This document shows, piece by piece, positions 54,384-64,000 of a stretch of 64,000 nt of DNA. Below the pieces are notes generated by a model that saw nothing but the letters and a program-made list of their open reading frames with translations, was not told the origin of the DNA and did no database searches. This DNA is from Ga0077548 sp035440445 (GTDB lineage: Bacteria; Pseudomonadota; Alphaproteobacteria; Rhizobiales; Xanthobacteraceae), in NCBI GenBank assembly GCA_035440445.1, contig DAORMJ010000005.1:1-64000 (forward strand). Direction: 5' to 3'. The first letter of the stretch is position 1; each line of letters starts with the position of its first letter. A program made the translations under genes and the position numbers.

Positions 54384-55259
54384 ATGTCTCTATCCGGCAA
54401 AACCCTCTTCATCACCGGCGCGTCGCGCGGCATCGGACTCGCGATCGCGCTGAAAGCAGCGAAAGACGGCGCGAATATCGTGGTCGCCGCCAAGACCGAC
54501 AGTCCGCATCCGAAGCTGCCCGGCACCATTCATTCGGCGGCCGAGGAAATCGAAAAGGCCGGTGGCAAGGCGCTGCCGCTCGTGGTCGATGTCCGCGACG
54601 AAGTGAACGTGAACGAGGCGCTGAAAAAAGCCGCCGATCATTTCGGGGGCATCGATATCGTCGTGAACAACGCGAGCGCAATCCAGTTGCTGCCGACCAC
54701 GCAGCTCGACATGAAGCGCTTCGATCTGATGCACCAGATCAACACGCGCGGCACCTTCGTGGTGTCGAAGTTCGCGATTCCTTTCCTCGAAAAATCGAAG
54801 AACCCGCATATCCTGATGATGTCGCCGCCCTTGGACATGCAGCAGAAGTGGTTCGCGCCGCACACCGGCTACACCATGGCGAAATACGGTATGAGCCTCG
54901 TCGTGCTTGGTCTCTCCGGCGAACTGAAATCGAAGGGGATCGCGGTCAACGCGCTCTGGCCCCGCACCACCGTTGCGACCGCGGCCGTGAACAACCTGCT
55001 CGGCGGCGACGCGTTGATGCAGCGCAGCCGCACGCCGGACATTCTCGCGGATGCGGCGGTGAAAATCTTCGCAAAGCCTTCGCGTGAATTCTCCGGAAAC
55101 TTCCTGATCGACGACACCTTCCTCGCCCGAGAGGGTGTGACGGATTTCGACCAGTACCGCGTCAATCCCGCGCAGTCCCTGCAGATGGACTTCTTTGTTC
55201 CCGACAATATCCCCACGCCGCCGGGCGTGAGCTTGGCTCCGCTCAAGGCGGCGGGCTAA
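54384..55259 (+). CDS. Short-chain dehydrogenase/reductase (HSDL2-like)
   Basis: A 291-residue NAD(P)-dependent SDR. The cofactor loop is TGASRGIGLAIAL, the NNAS block follows, and the catalytic YxxxK is in GYTMAKYGMSLV. The C-terminal part (FSGNFLIDDTFLAREGVTDFDQYRV) matches the HSDL2/AtuG-like branch. It lies downstream of the acyl-CoA dehydrogenase and may act on fatty or branched acyl intermediates. Confidence 0.9.
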   Translation: MSLSGKTLFITGASRGIGLAIALKAAKDGANIVVAAKTDSPHPKLPGTIHSAAEEIEKAGGKALPLVVDVRDEVNVNEALKKAADHFGGIDIVVNNASAIQLLPTTQLDMKRFDLMHQINTRGTFVVSKFAIPFLEKSKNPHILMMSPPLDMQQKWFAPHTGYTMAKYGMSLVVLGLSGELKSKGIAVNALWPRTTVATAAVNNLLGGDALMQRSRTPDILADAAVKIFAKPSREFSGNFLIDDTFLAREGVTDFDQYRVNPAQSLQMDFFVPDNIPTPPGVSLAPLKAAG

Positions 55260-55271
55260 TATCCGCCGGCA

Positions 55272-56201
<930 letters not shown>

Positions 56202-56216
56202 ACGAAAGTTTTTTGC

Positions 56217-56477
56217 ATGGCCAAGGATACCGCTGACGCGAACGGCGACGTCGCCGCGATGCCTTTTGAAAAGGCGCTCGCGGAACTCGAACAGATCGTC
56301 TCGAAACTGGAAAGCGGCAATGTTCCGCTGGAGGATTCGATCAAGATTTACGAGCGCGGAGAGGCGCTGAAAAAGCGCTGCGACGCGCTCCTGAAGGATG
56401 CCGAGGCGCGGGTCGAGAAGATCGCGCTGGATGCCCGTGGCAAGCCCACGGGCACGACCCCGCTCGATGAGCAATGA
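56217..56477 (+). CDS. xseB: Exodeoxyribonuclease VII small subunit
   Basis: An 86-residue coiled protein. PFEKALAELEQIVSKLESGNVPLEDSIKIYERGEALKKRCDALLKDAEARVEKI is the XseB pattern. Together with XseA it degrades single-stranded DNA. Fifteen bases after the deacetylase gene; the usual xseB-ispA-dxs order lacks ispA here. Confidence 0.93.
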   Translation: MAKDTADANGDVAAMPFEKALAELEQIVSKLESGNVPLEDSIKIYERGEALKKRCDALLKDAEARVEKIALDARGKPTGTTPLDEQ

Positions 56478-56489
56478 GCAATCTCTTTT

Positions 56490-56510
56490 CCCTCCCGCTT
56501 GTGGGGAGGG
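56490..56510. repeat. Short stem-loop after xseB
   Basis: CCCTCCC (56490-56496) and GGGGAGGG (56503-56510) pair around a short loop. No T-run follows; role unclear. Confidence 0.5.
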
Positions 56511-56586
56511 ATGATAAAAGACAAGGACTTGCCCTGCGGCAGTAGCTGCCTTGTATAAGCCTAGAAAACGCTGATAATTCAGGCGA

Positions 56587-58521
56587 ATGACCGATCCAGT
56601 CCCGCAATCCCGCACGCCGCTGCTCGACACCGTCGAAACGCCGGATCAAATCCGCGCTTTGCCGGAGGCGAGCCTGCGCCAACTCGCCGACGAGTTGCGG
56701 AAGGAAACCGTCGATGCGGTCTCTGTCACGGGCGGGCACCTCGGCGCGGGCTTGGGCGTCGTCGAACTCACCGTCGCCTTGCACTATGTATTCGATACGC
56801 CGCACGACCGGCTGATATGGGACGTCGGCCATCAGGCCTATCCGCACAAGATCGTCACCGGCCGCCGCGACCGCATCCGCACGCTGCGCATGGGCGGCGG
56901 GCTTTCCGGCTTCACCAAGCGCGCGGAGAGCGAATACGACACCTTCGGCGCGGGCCACGCCTCGACCTCGATTTCCGCCGGTCTCGGCATGGCGATCGCG
57001 CGCGACCTCAAGGGCGAAAGCCGCAACGTGATCTGCGTGATCGGCGACGGCTCGATGTCGGCCGGCATGGCCTATGAGGCGATGAACAACGCCGGTGCCG
57101 CCGGCAGCCGCCTGATCGTGATCCTGAACGACAACGACATGTCGATTGCGCCGCCGGTCGGCGCCATGTCCGCCTATTTCTCGCGCCTGATTTCCGGCGC
57201 GACCTATAACGCGCTGCGCACTACCGGCAAGAAAGTGACCGCGAAGCTGCCGAAGCGGATCGACGATCTCATCACGCGCGGCATCGAGCACTGGCGCGGC
57301 TACATCACCGGCGGCACGCTCTTCGAGGAACTCGGCTTCAGCTACGTCGGCCCGATCGACGGCCATAACCTCGACCATCTTTTGCCCGTCCTGAAAAACG
57401 TGCGCGACAACGAGCCGGGACCCGTGCTCGTGCACGTTGTGACGCAGAAGGGCAAAGGCTACGCGCCGGCCGAGGCTTCCGACGATAAATATCATGGCGT
57501 CGTGAAGTTCGACGTCGCGACCGGCGCGCAGGCGAAGTCGAAAGCCTCAGCACCAAGCTACACCAAGGTTTTCGCCGAAAGCCTCGTCAAGGAAGCGAAG
57601 AAGGACGACAAGATCGTCGCCATCACCGCGGCGATGCCGTCCGGCACCGGCCTCGACATTTTCGGCAAGGAATTTCCGTCGCGCACTTTCGACGTCGGCA
57701 TCGCCGAGCAGCATGCGGTGACGTTTGCAGCGGGACTTGCGGCGGAAGGCATGAAGCCCTTCGCCGCGATCTACTCGACTTTCCTGCAGCGTGCTTACGA
57801 TCAGGTCGTCCATGACGTCGCGATCCAGAAGCTGCCGGTGCGTTTTGCGATCGATCGCGCGGGTCTCGTCGGAGCGGATGGCGCGACGCATGCCGGCTCT
57901 TTCGATGTCGCCTATCTCGCCTGTCTTCCGGAAATGATCGTGATGGCAGCCGGCGACGAGGCCGATCTCGTGCATATGGTTGCGACCGCGGCCGCGATCG
58001 ACGACCGCCCGTCCGCGTTTCGTTTTCCGCGCGGCGAGGGCATCGGTGTGGCGCTTCCCGCCGAAGGCAAGCCGCTGGAGATCGGCAAGGGCCGGGTGCT
58101 TCGTGAAGGCACCAAGGTCGCGCTGCTTTCGTTCGGTGCGCGGCTCGCGGAATGTCTGCGCGCCGCCGACGAGCTTGCCACGCTCGGTCTTTCCACGACT
58201 GTTGCCGATGCGCGTTTCGCCAAACCGCTCGATCGCGATCTCGTGCTGCGGCTTGCGCGCGAACATGAAGTGCTGATCACGGTCGAAGAAGGTTCGGTCG
58301 GCGGCTTCGGCAGCCATGTGCTCGAATTGCTGGCGCGCGAAGGTGCGCTCGACCACGGCCTGAAGATCCGCCCGATGGTGCTGCCGGATATTTTTCAGGA
58401 CCACGACAGCCCGGCAAAGATGTACGAGAAGGCGGGGCTCGATGCCAAAGGCATCGTCACGGCGGCGCTCGCCGCACTCGGCCGGGATGAAGAGACCCTG
58501 CCGCGTCCGCGCCGCGCTTAA
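56587..58521 (+). CDS. dxs: 1-Deoxy-D-xylulose-5-phosphate synthase
   Basis: First enzyme of the MEP route: joins pyruvate and glyceraldehyde-3-phosphate with thiamine diphosphate. 644 residues. Markers: TGGHLGAGLGVVELTVALHYVFDTPHDRLIWDVGHQAYPHK, the ThDP motif GDGSMSAGMAYEAMNNAG...NDNDMSIAPPVGAMS, and GIAEQHAVTFAAGLA in the pyrimidine domain with the catalytic glutamate. The transketolase C-terminal domain ends with LPDIFQDH. Its stop codon overlaps that of the convergent zinc-ribbon gene at 58518-58521. Confidence 0.97.
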   Translation: MTDPVPQSRTPLLDTVETPDQIRALPEASLRQLADELRKETVDAVSVTGGHLGAGLGVVELTVALHYVFDTPHDRLIWDVGHQAYPHKIVTGRRDRIRTLRMGGGLSGFTKRAESEYDTFGAGHASTSISAGLGMAIARDLKGESRNVICVIGDGSMSAGMAYEAMNNAGAAGSRLIVILNDNDMSIAPPVGAMSAYFSRLISGATYNALRTTGKKVTAKLPKRIDDLITRGIEHWRGYITGGTLFEELGFSYVGPIDGHNLDHLLPVLKNVRDNEPGPVLVHVVTQKGKGYAPAEASDDKYHGVVKFDVATGAQAKSKASAPSYTKVFAESLVKEAKKDDKIVAITAAMPSGTGLDIFGKEFPSRTFDVGIAEQHAVTFAAGLAAEGMKPFAAIYSTFLQRAYDQVVHDVAIQKLPVRFAIDRAGLVGADGATHAGSFDVAYLACLPEMIVMAAGDEADLVHMVATAAAIDDRPSAFRFPRGEGIGVALPAEGKPLEIGKGRVLREGTKVALLSFGARLAECLRAADELATLGLSTTVADARFAKPLDRDLVLRLAREHEVLITVEEGSVGGFGSHVLELLAREGALDHGLKIRPMVLPDIFQDHDSPAKMYEKAGLDAKGIVTAALAALGRDEETLPRPRRA

Positions 58522-58760
58522 GCCGCGCGGCGGAAGCGGCGGAACGGCCGCGAAAGTTTCCCCGGCGGAATGTCCGGCTTGTCTTCGACCTTGCTCTTGG
58601 TTTCGGCAGTGCGGTTACAGCTCACGCAGGCAAAAGAATGCACGATGATCCGCGGAGAGACGGATTCCAGGCGCGCCTGATACCAGACCATTTCTTTATG
58701 GCATTTCGGGCAGAGCGGAGGCTCGAGGTCTTTGACAGAATCCTTTAGCGAGTCGACCAC
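58518..58760 (-). CDS. Small zinc-ribbon protein of unknown function
   Basis: An 80-residue protein with two CxxC pairs (LCPKCHKEM and FACVSCNRTAE), likely a single zinc site. Start at GTG 58760 with a TGGAGA site; a TTG 11 codons upstream is an alternative. The C-terminus is basic (PFRRFRRAA). I recognise no named family. Convergent with dxs, overlapping its stop. Confidence 0.6.
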   Translation of the reverse strand: MVDSLKDSVKDLEPPLCPKCHKEMVWYQARLESVSPRIIVHSFACVSCNRTAETKSKVEDKPDIPPGKLSRPFRRFRRAA

Positions 58761-58846
58761 GGACGTTCTCCAGAGCGGCGGTAGCGCAACCAAGGCAATA
58801 TAGGCTTTCTCCGCCTGCGAAAAAAGATACTGTTGGCATCCCTACC

Positions 58847-59575
58847 ATGAAAAAAACGATGCGTGCGGATCAGTTGCTCGTGCAGCGTGGGCTGTTTGAG
58901 AGCCGCGCCAAAGCGCAAGCAGCGATCGAGGCCGGTAATGTTACGGCGGATGGCGCAATTGTACGGAAGCCGTCACAGCCGCTCGCGGAAGATGCGCAGA
59001 TCGTGGCGGAGCCCGCGCATCCTTATGTCTCGCGCGGCGCGCTGAAGCTGGAAGCCGCGCTCGATCACTTCGGGATCATTCCGCGGGGAAAGGTTTGTCT
59101 CGATGTCGGCGCGTCAACCGGCGGCTTCACCGAACTCCTGCTCGCGCGCGGCGCGGCGAAGGTTTACGCGGTGGACAGCGGCACCGATCAGCTTCACGCG
59201 AAACTCAAAGGTGATCCGCGCATCGTCTCGCTCGAGCAGACCGATATCCGCAAGCTCGACGAAGCGGCGATCCCGGACGATGCTGCGCTGATCGTGATCG
59301 ACGTCAGTTTCATTTCGCTCGAACTGGTGCTGCCGCAGGCGCTGAATTTCGCCGCTCCGCATGCGGAGTTGATTGCGCTGATCAAGCCGCAATTCGAGGC
59401 CGGACGCGAGCACGTCAAAAAAGGCATCGTGCGCGATGCCGAAGTGCACATGGCGGTGTGCCAGCGGGTCGAATTGCTGGTGGGGCGGCAAGGCTGGCGA
59501 CTGCGCGGCACTATTGCTTCACCGATCCTCGGTGGCGACGGCAACGCCGAGTTTCTGCTCTACGCCGAGCATTAG
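58847..59575 (+). CDS. tlyA: TlyA family rRNA 2'-O-methyltransferase/hemolysin-like
   Basis: A 242-residue protein with an N-terminal S4 RNA-binding domain (about 5-60, MRADQLLVQRGLFESRAKAQAAIEAGNVTADG) and a C-terminal FtsJ-like methyltransferase (LDVGASTGGFTELLLARGA SAM loop, VIDVSFISLELVLPQAL, LIKPQFEAGREHVKKGIVRD). TlyA methylates ribosomal RNA cytidines on the 2' oxygen. Downstream of dxs with the small zinc protein between, a common order. Confidence 0.93.
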   Translation: MKKTMRADQLLVQRGLFESRAKAQAAIEAGNVTADGAIVRKPSQPLAEDAQIVAEPAHPYVSRGALKLEAALDHFGIIPRGKVCLDVGASTGGFTELLLARGAAKVYAVDSGTDQLHAKLKGDPRIVSLEQTDIRKLDEAAIPDDAALIVIDVSFISLELVLPQALNFAAPHAELIALIKPQFEAGREHVKKGIVRDAEVHMAVCQRVELLVGRQGWRLRGTIASPILGGDGNAEFLLYAEH

Positions 59576-59591
59576 CGCGAGATCCCGCCGG

Positions 59592-60392
59592 TTACGCTGC
59601 CCGCGAAATATGTTTTCGCACGCGGGCTGCGACTTCCGCCGCGTGGGTAGCGATCATGAAATGCGCGGCGTCGTCGATGAAGTCCGCTTCCGCTTCCGGG
59701 ATCGATGCCTGCAGCCGCGCCACGATGCGCTGCATCGGTGCCGGACTGTTCCTGCCGCAGAGAAGCAGCGTCGGTAACGCGAGCGCCGCAAGATCGTCCT
59801 GCGTGAGCGCAAAACCTTGCGCCGTCTTCCAGTCGATGAGATTGACCGCGGTCGTTTCCATCGCGTAGCCGCGCGCGCGTTCCGGCCACGACGCGAAGGT
59901 GCCGGCACCGCCATAAAAGTCGATCATGTTCGCGATGGCATCGCGCTGGCCGCCGGCGAAGGCGCGCTGGTATTCGCCGAGCATCTTGCCGAAGGCTGCG
60001 AGCTCCACGGTATCGCCGTAGCAGGCAAGCACGCCGAGCGCGGGCGGCTCGATGATGGAGAGGCTTGCAAGCGGCACGTTCCCGCGCAGCGCGACGGCAA
60101 GCGCCGCAAGCCCGCCGAACGAGTGACCGGCGAGATGAACCGGTCCGCCGGCCTTGCGGATCACCGCTTCGACCGCGCCCGCGACATGCGCCATTGACGG
60201 GTCGGTTTCGCTGCGCCGCTCGCGCGTGCCGCCATATCCCGGCAGGCTCGTGGTGACGAAGCGAAGGCCCGTGCCGCAGGCCGACATCACCGGCTTCCAT
60301 GCAGCACCCGTGCTGCAGGATCCCGGCACCATCACGACGGTGGGTCCGTCGCCGGCTTCCGCGTAATCGATCCGGTCCGCTTCGTCGTTCAT
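59592..60392 (-). CDS. Alpha/beta hydrolase
   Basis: A 266-residue serine hydrolase. The oxyanion-hole region VVMVPGSCSTGAAW and the nucleophile elbow LAGHSFGGLAAL (GHSFG) are visible; the catalytic histidine is probably in DDAAHFMIATH. No signal peptide. Substrate unknown. Convergent with tlyA. Confidence 0.88.
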   Translation of the reverse strand: MNDEADRIDYAEAGDGPTVVMVPGSCSTGAAWKPVMSACGTGLRFVTTSLPGYGGTRERRSETDPSMAHVAGAVEAVIRKAGGPVHLAGHSFGGLAALAVALRGNVPLASLSIIEPPALGVLACYGDTVELAAFGKMLGEYQRAFAGGQRDAIANMIDFYGGAGTFASWPERARGYAMETTAVNLIDWKTAQGFALTQDDLAALALPTLLLCGRNSPAPMQRIVARLQASIPEAEADFIDDAAHFMIATHAAEVAARVRKHISRAA

Positions 60393-60566
60393 GCTGGGTT
60401 CCGGGGTTGGCGTACTATATCACCGGCCTCCCGCAATTTTGAACGGGCGGCGACCAGCCGTTTTCGTGTCCTTCAGGCGTCATTCATCCGTCGCGGAGCA
60501 GAGGCATAGGGCAAGAGAAGGGGTGGCCTTTCAATTGCCGCAAGTTGCGTTAGAAGTCGCGCATCC

Positions 60567-62021
60567 ATGCACGGGATGAACAACATATCCGCCTCCGGCG
60601 CGAAGCCGGGGAGCCTGAGCCCTTGGCGCGTCGAGCTGACCGAGACGGTGAAGCTCGCGCTGCCGATCGCGCTGACGCAGCTTGGGCAGGTCGGCATGAT
60701 GACGACCGATCTTGCGCTGGTCGGCCGCCTCGGCGGCGACGCCATCGCGGCCGCCGCACTCGCGCATGTGATCCTCTTCACCGCTTTCGTCTTCGGCATG
60801 GGGCTGACCTCGGCGGTAGCACCGCTTGCAGCACAGGCTTTCGGTGCGCGCGAGCCGCGCATGGTGCGCCGCTCGCTCCGCGTCGGCCTGTGGGCCGCGA
60901 CCATTCTCGGCATCCCGCTTTCGCTCGGCCAGCTCTGGGGCGAGGAGCTGCTCGTCGCGCTCGGGCAGGAGCCGAAGACCGCGGCGCTTGCGCACGACTA
61001 TCTCATGGGCCTGGCCTGGTCGCTGATTCCGGCGTGGTGGTTCATTGCGCTGCGCGGCTTCATGGGCGCGGTGAATCGTCCGCAGCCTGCGTTCTGGATC
61101 ACGCTTGCGGCGGTGCCCGCGAACTTTGCGATCGCTTACGTCCTGATCTTCGGCGCGTTCGGCGCGCCGCAACTTGGCATCATGGGTGCGGGTGTTGCAA
61201 CGACGCTTGCCAATCTCGGTATGTGCGCGGCGGCACTCTGGGTTTGCTATAGCCAGCATCCGTTCAAGAAGTATCAGGTGCTCGGCCGCTTCTGGCGTTA
61301 CGACGGCCACCTGATGAAGCAGCTCGTCGCGATCGGCCTGCCGATGTCGCTGACCTTCCTGCTCGAATACGGCCTGTTCGGCGGCGCGGGCCTCGTCGTC
61401 GGCCTCTTCGGTGCAAGCGCGCTTGCCGCGCACCAGATCGCGCTGCAGATCGCGGCGATCCTGTTCATGATCCCGTTCGGCATCTCGCTCGCCGCGACTG
61501 TCCGCGTCGGGCAGGAGGCGGGGCGCAAGAATCCGGCGGGCGCGCGGCTTGCGGGCTTCGTTGCGCTGGGCCTTGCGCTTGGCTTCATGACCATCATGAC
61601 CGTGATCGTGGTCGCGTTCCGCGCGCAGCTTCCGGCCTTCTTCATGGACGCGAACATGGCCGACGCGGGCCAGATCATCTCGATCGCGTCCTGGCTGCTT
61701 CTGCTCGGCGCGACCTTCTTCATCGCCGACGGCGTGCAGACCGCGATGGCGGGTGCGCTGCGCGGTTTGAACGATACGCGAATTCCGATGCTGCTTGCGG
61801 CCTTCAGCTTCTGGGTGGTGGGCTTCGGCGCGCTTTATGTGCTGGCGTTTCCGCTCAAGTTCGGCGTCACCGGCGTCTGGATCGGCTTTACCATCGGCCT
61901 GATCGTTTACTGCGCGCTCCTGGTGACGCGATTCCACCGGCTGACCGCGCGCGGCTACATCCCCGATGCGCCGCATGCCGAAAACGCCGCCGCGCGCAGG
62001 CAGCCGCTTCCGGCGGAGTGA
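60567..62021 (+). CDS. MATE family efflux transporter
   Basis: A 484-residue membrane protein with 12 helices in two related halves, as in NorM-type MATE pumps. LGQVGMMTTDLALVGRLGGDAIAAAALAH opens the first half, and GASALAAHQIALQIAAILFMIPFGISLAATVRVGQEAG starts the second. It would expel cationic compounds against Na+ or H+. The gene ends 22 bases before the RNA methyltransferase. Confidence 0.92.
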   Translation: MHGMNNISASGAKPGSLSPWRVELTETVKLALPIALTQLGQVGMMTTDLALVGRLGGDAIAAAALAHVILFTAFVFGMGLTSAVAPLAAQAFGAREPRMVRRSLRVGLWAATILGIPLSLGQLWGEELLVALGQEPKTAALAHDYLMGLAWSLIPAWWFIALRGFMGAVNRPQPAFWITLAAVPANFAIAYVLIFGAFGAPQLGIMGAGVATTLANLGMCAAALWVCYSQHPFKKYQVLGRFWRYDGHLMKQLVAIGLPMSLTFLLEYGLFGGAGLVVGLFGASALAAHQIALQIAAILFMIPFGISLAATVRVGQEAGRKNPAGARLAGFVALGLALGFMTIMTVIVVAFRAQLPAFFMDANMADAGQIISIASWLLLLGATFFIADGVQTAMAGALRGLNDTRIPMLLAAFSFWVVGFGALYVLAFPLKFGVTGVWIGFTIGLIVYCALLVTRFHRLTARGYIPDAPHAENAAARRQPLPAE

Positions 62022-62043
62022 TTCTCCCGCTATCCCTCTCGCC

Positions 62044-63270
62044 ATGAGCGAAGAAGTATTCATTGCCGCGATGGGCCGGCAGGGCGACGGCGTTGCCGAG
62101 ACCCCGCAGGGCCGCGTGCATGTGCCGTTCACGCTGCCCGGCGAGCGCGTGGAAATCGAACGGGATGGCGAGCGCGGCACGCTGTTGCGGATCATCGAGG
62201 CAAGCGCGGAACGCATCGCTCCGCGCTGCCGCCATTTCGGCGAGTGCGGTGCCTGCGCACTGGGCCACTGGGCGGAAGCGCCGTATCTCGCATGGAAGCG
62301 CATGCTCGTTTGCGAAGCGCTTTCCCGCGAAGGCGTAAGCGCGGAAGTCGGCGAGACGATCCCCGCGCATGGCGCGGGCCGCATCCGCGCGGTGTTTCAC
62401 ACCGGCCGCGGCACAAACAAGAACGCGGTTGGGTTTGCCAAGCGCCGCTCGCACGAGATCGTCGATCTGGAAAGCTGTCCGGTACTGGCGGAACCATTGA
62501 ATGCCAGCCTTCCCTTGATGCGCGAGCTTTCCAAAATTCTCCGCTCCACCGGAAAGCCGGTCGATCTGCATGTGACGCTTGCCGAGCGCGGCCTCGACGT
62601 GGATATTCGCGGCCCCGGCAAACTGCCGAAGGAAATCGAAAAGCAGATCGTTTCCTTCGCCGCCGCGAAGAAACTGTTGCGCGTTTCGCTGCATGGCGAA
62701 CCGATCGCGCAACTGATCCCACCGACTCATCTTGTCGGTAGCGTGCGCGTGAACCTGCCGCCCGCGCCGTTCCTGCAGGCGACCGCGGAGGGCGAGCGCG
62801 TGCTGGCGGAGAAAGTGCTGGAAGCAGGCGAGGGCGCAAAGTCCGCCGCGGATCTCTTCTGCGGCATCGGCACCTTTGCGCTGCGGCTTGCCGGCAAGAT
62901 GAAAGTCTCCGCCTTCGACAATCACGAGCCTTCTGTCAACGCGCTGCGCGAAGCGGCGAAGTCGCCGGGGCTGAAGCCTATCACGGCTGCCGCGCGCGAT
63001 CTTTTTCGCTGGCCGCTGGTTGCGGATGAATTGAAGAAACTCGATTTCGTGGTGCTCGACCCGCCGCGGCAGGGCGCGGAGGCGCAGGCGCGCGAACTCG
63101 CAAAATCGAAAGTGAAGAAGATCGCTTACGTCTCGTGCGACGCCGACAGCTTCGCGCGTGATGCAAAAATTCTCGTGAATGGCGGCTTCACGCTGCGCGA
63201 AGTTACGCCGGTCGACCAGTTCCTCTACTCGCCGCACGTGGAGCTGGTGGGGGTGTTCGCAAGAAAATAA
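62044..63270 (+). CDS. Class I RNA (uracil-C5) methyltransferase, RumA/TrmA-like
   Basis: A 408-residue SAM enzyme. N-terminal TRAM-like domain (MSEEVFIAAMGRQGDGVA). A possible [4Fe-4S] site is given by CRHFGECGACALGHW and ESCPVL. The methyltransferase domain has ADLFCGIGTFALRLA and DPPRQGAEAQ; the catalytic Cys is in YVSCDADSFARD. This is the family of RlmD/RlmC; the site modified is not known. ATG at 62044 rather than an earlier start in the MATE gene. Confidence 0.92.
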   Translation: MSEEVFIAAMGRQGDGVAETPQGRVHVPFTLPGERVEIERDGERGTLLRIIEASAERIAPRCRHFGECGACALGHWAEAPYLAWKRMLVCEALSREGVSAEVGETIPAHGAGRIRAVFHTGRGTNKNAVGFAKRRSHEIVDLESCPVLAEPLNASLPLMRELSKILRSTGKPVDLHVTLAERGLDVDIRGPGKLPKEIEKQIVSFAAAKKLLRVSLHGEPIAQLIPPTHLVGSVRVNLPPAPFLQATAEGERVLAEKVLEAGEGAKSAADLFCGIGTFALRLAGKMKVSAFDNHEPSVNALREAAKSPGLKPITAAARDLFRWPLVADELKKLDFVVLDPPRQGAEAQARELAKSKVKKIAYVSCDADSFARDAKILVNGGFTLREVTPVDQFLYSPHVELVGVFARK

Positions 63271-63272
63271 CT

Positions 63273-63416
63273 GTCGTCCCCGCGAAAGCGGGGACCCATA
63301 ACCCCTGCAAACCTCATCCTGAGGAGGCTCGCGTAGCGAGCCGTCTCGAAGGATGGGGTTATATGTCCTCATGGTTCGAGACGCGCTCGCTTACGCTCAC
63401 GCTCCTCACCATGAGG
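63273..63416. repeat. Composite palindromic repeat (families B+A), copy 3
   Basis: Same composite as at 54225-54361 and same orientation: B part 63273-63302, A part 63312-63416. The tips are again different (GGCTCGC/GCGAGCC in the first hairpin; the second tip pairs imperfectly). It starts two bases after the RNA methyltransferase stop and may end that transcript. Confidence 0.85.
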
Positions 63417-63419
63417 TTA

Positions 63420-64000
63420 TCAATTCCCCCAGCGTTCCAACCACATCTTCTCGCCGATGGTGCAGGAGATGCGCGGCGGCGACACCGCCGGAATCCGCTT
63501 CGCGATCGACGGCGGCGTGATGCCGGATACTTCCATGATCAGCTTCTGCCGCACGGCGTTGATGAACTGCGAGCGATCGCGCACCGGCACCACGAAAGAG
63601 CCCGCGCCGCCGATCACGCAGTCCTCGTAATAGATATGCAGGTCGGCAATATCGAGCATCGAGCCCGCCGGTGCTTTCAGTTGCAGCGGCAGCCCGTTGA
63701 TGACGATGCCTTTCGCCACGATCTCGTCGCGCGTGGGCTCGATCAGCGGGCCCTGATTATTCGTGCCGTCGCCGGAGACATCGATCACCCGCCGCAGCCC
63801 CTTGAAGTCTGCGGCGCCAAATTGCGCGGCGGAGAACAGCAAGCCGCTGGAGATCGACGTCCGGTAGGTGCGCCGGATCGGGGCGGCCTGCAGTTTCGCG
63901 GCAAACGCCTCCGCCGCGGCCTTGCCGTCGATCAGCGTCCAGGGCACCACGATGGTCTGCTCGTGCGAGCCCGCCCACTCGATATAGATCAGCGCGATCT
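63420..64000 (-). CDS. DUF1194 family VWA-like protein (partial, continues beyond the window)
   Basis: The C-terminal 193 residues of a von Willebrand A-like protein. The sequence ALIYIEWAG, VVPWTLIDGKAAAEAFA, RRVIDVSGDGTNNQG, INGLPLQ and YYEDCVIGGAGSFVVPV match DUF1194. The N-terminus with the first metal-binding residues lies outside. Probably exported; function unknown. Confidence 0.88.
   Translation of the reverse strand, partial: IALIYIEWAGSHEQTIVVPWTLIDGKAAAEAFAAKLQAAPIRRTYRTSISSGLLFSAAQFGAADFKGLRRVIDVSGDGTNNQGPLIEPTRDEIVAKGIVINGLPLQLKAPAGSMLDIADLHIYYEDCVIGGAGSFVVPVRDRSQFINAVRQKLIMEVSGITPPSIAKRIPAVSPPRISCTIGEKMWLERWGN

Noticed and set aside
60531..62384. 617-codon open frame on the minus strand over the MATE and methyltransferase genes
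   Set aside because: Shadow of a well-recognised MATE transporter; very rich in Arg, Ala and Glu with no family match.

Overview
The window looks like the chromosome of a high-GC alphaproteobacterium of the order Hyphomicrobiales (Rhizobiales), closest in style to the Bradyrhizobium/Rhodopseudomonas/Xanthobacteraceae side. Pointers are a eukaryote-type GlnII beside a DUF2735 protein, a nadABC operon with a NadQ-type regulator, DUF3551, DUF3096, DUF1194 and TIGR02301 small families, and many intergenic palindromic repeats of the kind common in that group. A run of 10 Ns at 52862-52871 shows that this is a scaffolded draft or metagenome assembly. Almost all of the sequence is ordinary core genome. 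I saw no tRNA or rRNA gene, transposase, phage gene or CRISPR array.

Layout. 1-2.3 kb: a DUF2735/AlaRS chimeric fragment, glnII with a strong terminator, and a small zinc-ribbon protein. 2.3-5.7 kb: a GST, PHB depolymerase and small membrane or secreted proteins. 5.7-7.2 kb: a three-gene periplasmic thiol-redox operon (thioredoxin, thioredoxin-like gene with an in-frame TGA, CcdA). 7.5-11.4 kb: a diguanylate cyclase and the LemA/M48 protease pair. 11.4-17 kb: SleB hydrolase, MeaB, PPDK and DUF3096. 17-23.4 kb: glyS and glyQ separated by a cysteine hydrolase, a PrsW-like protease and an acyltransferase flanked by direct repeats. 23.4-31.7 kb: MacAB, S49 peptidase, TrmN6-like methyltransferase, DUF2007, a glycosyltransferase, polyprenyl diphosphate synthase and ispE. 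31.8-38.7 kb: a TPR protein, a LysR regulator, AcuI-like reductase and two tandem MFS transporters. 38.9-46.5 kb: nadABC with an operator pair, facing a ygfZ-tag-HD-DSP-nadQ operon. 46.6-52.4 kb: dihydroorotase, small conserved unknowns, NUDIX, FAD oxidase and TsaC. 52.4-64 kb: acyl-CoA dehydrogenase (split by the N gap), SDR, histone-deacetylase-like protein, xseB, dxs, tlyA, alpha/beta hydrolase, MATE, RNA methyltransferase and a partial DUF1194 protein.

How the genes work together. NAD synthesis (nadA, nadB, nadC) is probably repressed by the NadQ-like protein through two inverted repeats upstream of nadA. Isoprenoid supply is represented by dxs, ispE and the polyprenyl synthase. The periplasmic thioredoxins are probably reduced through CcdA.

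Most worth a second look: the TGA codon exactly at the first catalytic cysteine of the second periplasmic thioredoxin (Trp-TGA-Pro-Val-Cys), which is either a selenocysteine codon or a single-base nonsense change; the in-frame DUF2735/AlaRS fusion at the window edge; the direct repeats around the acyltransferase; the nadA operators; a NUDIX gene without a canonical start; and palindromic repeats whose hairpin tips differ in sequence but stay paired.
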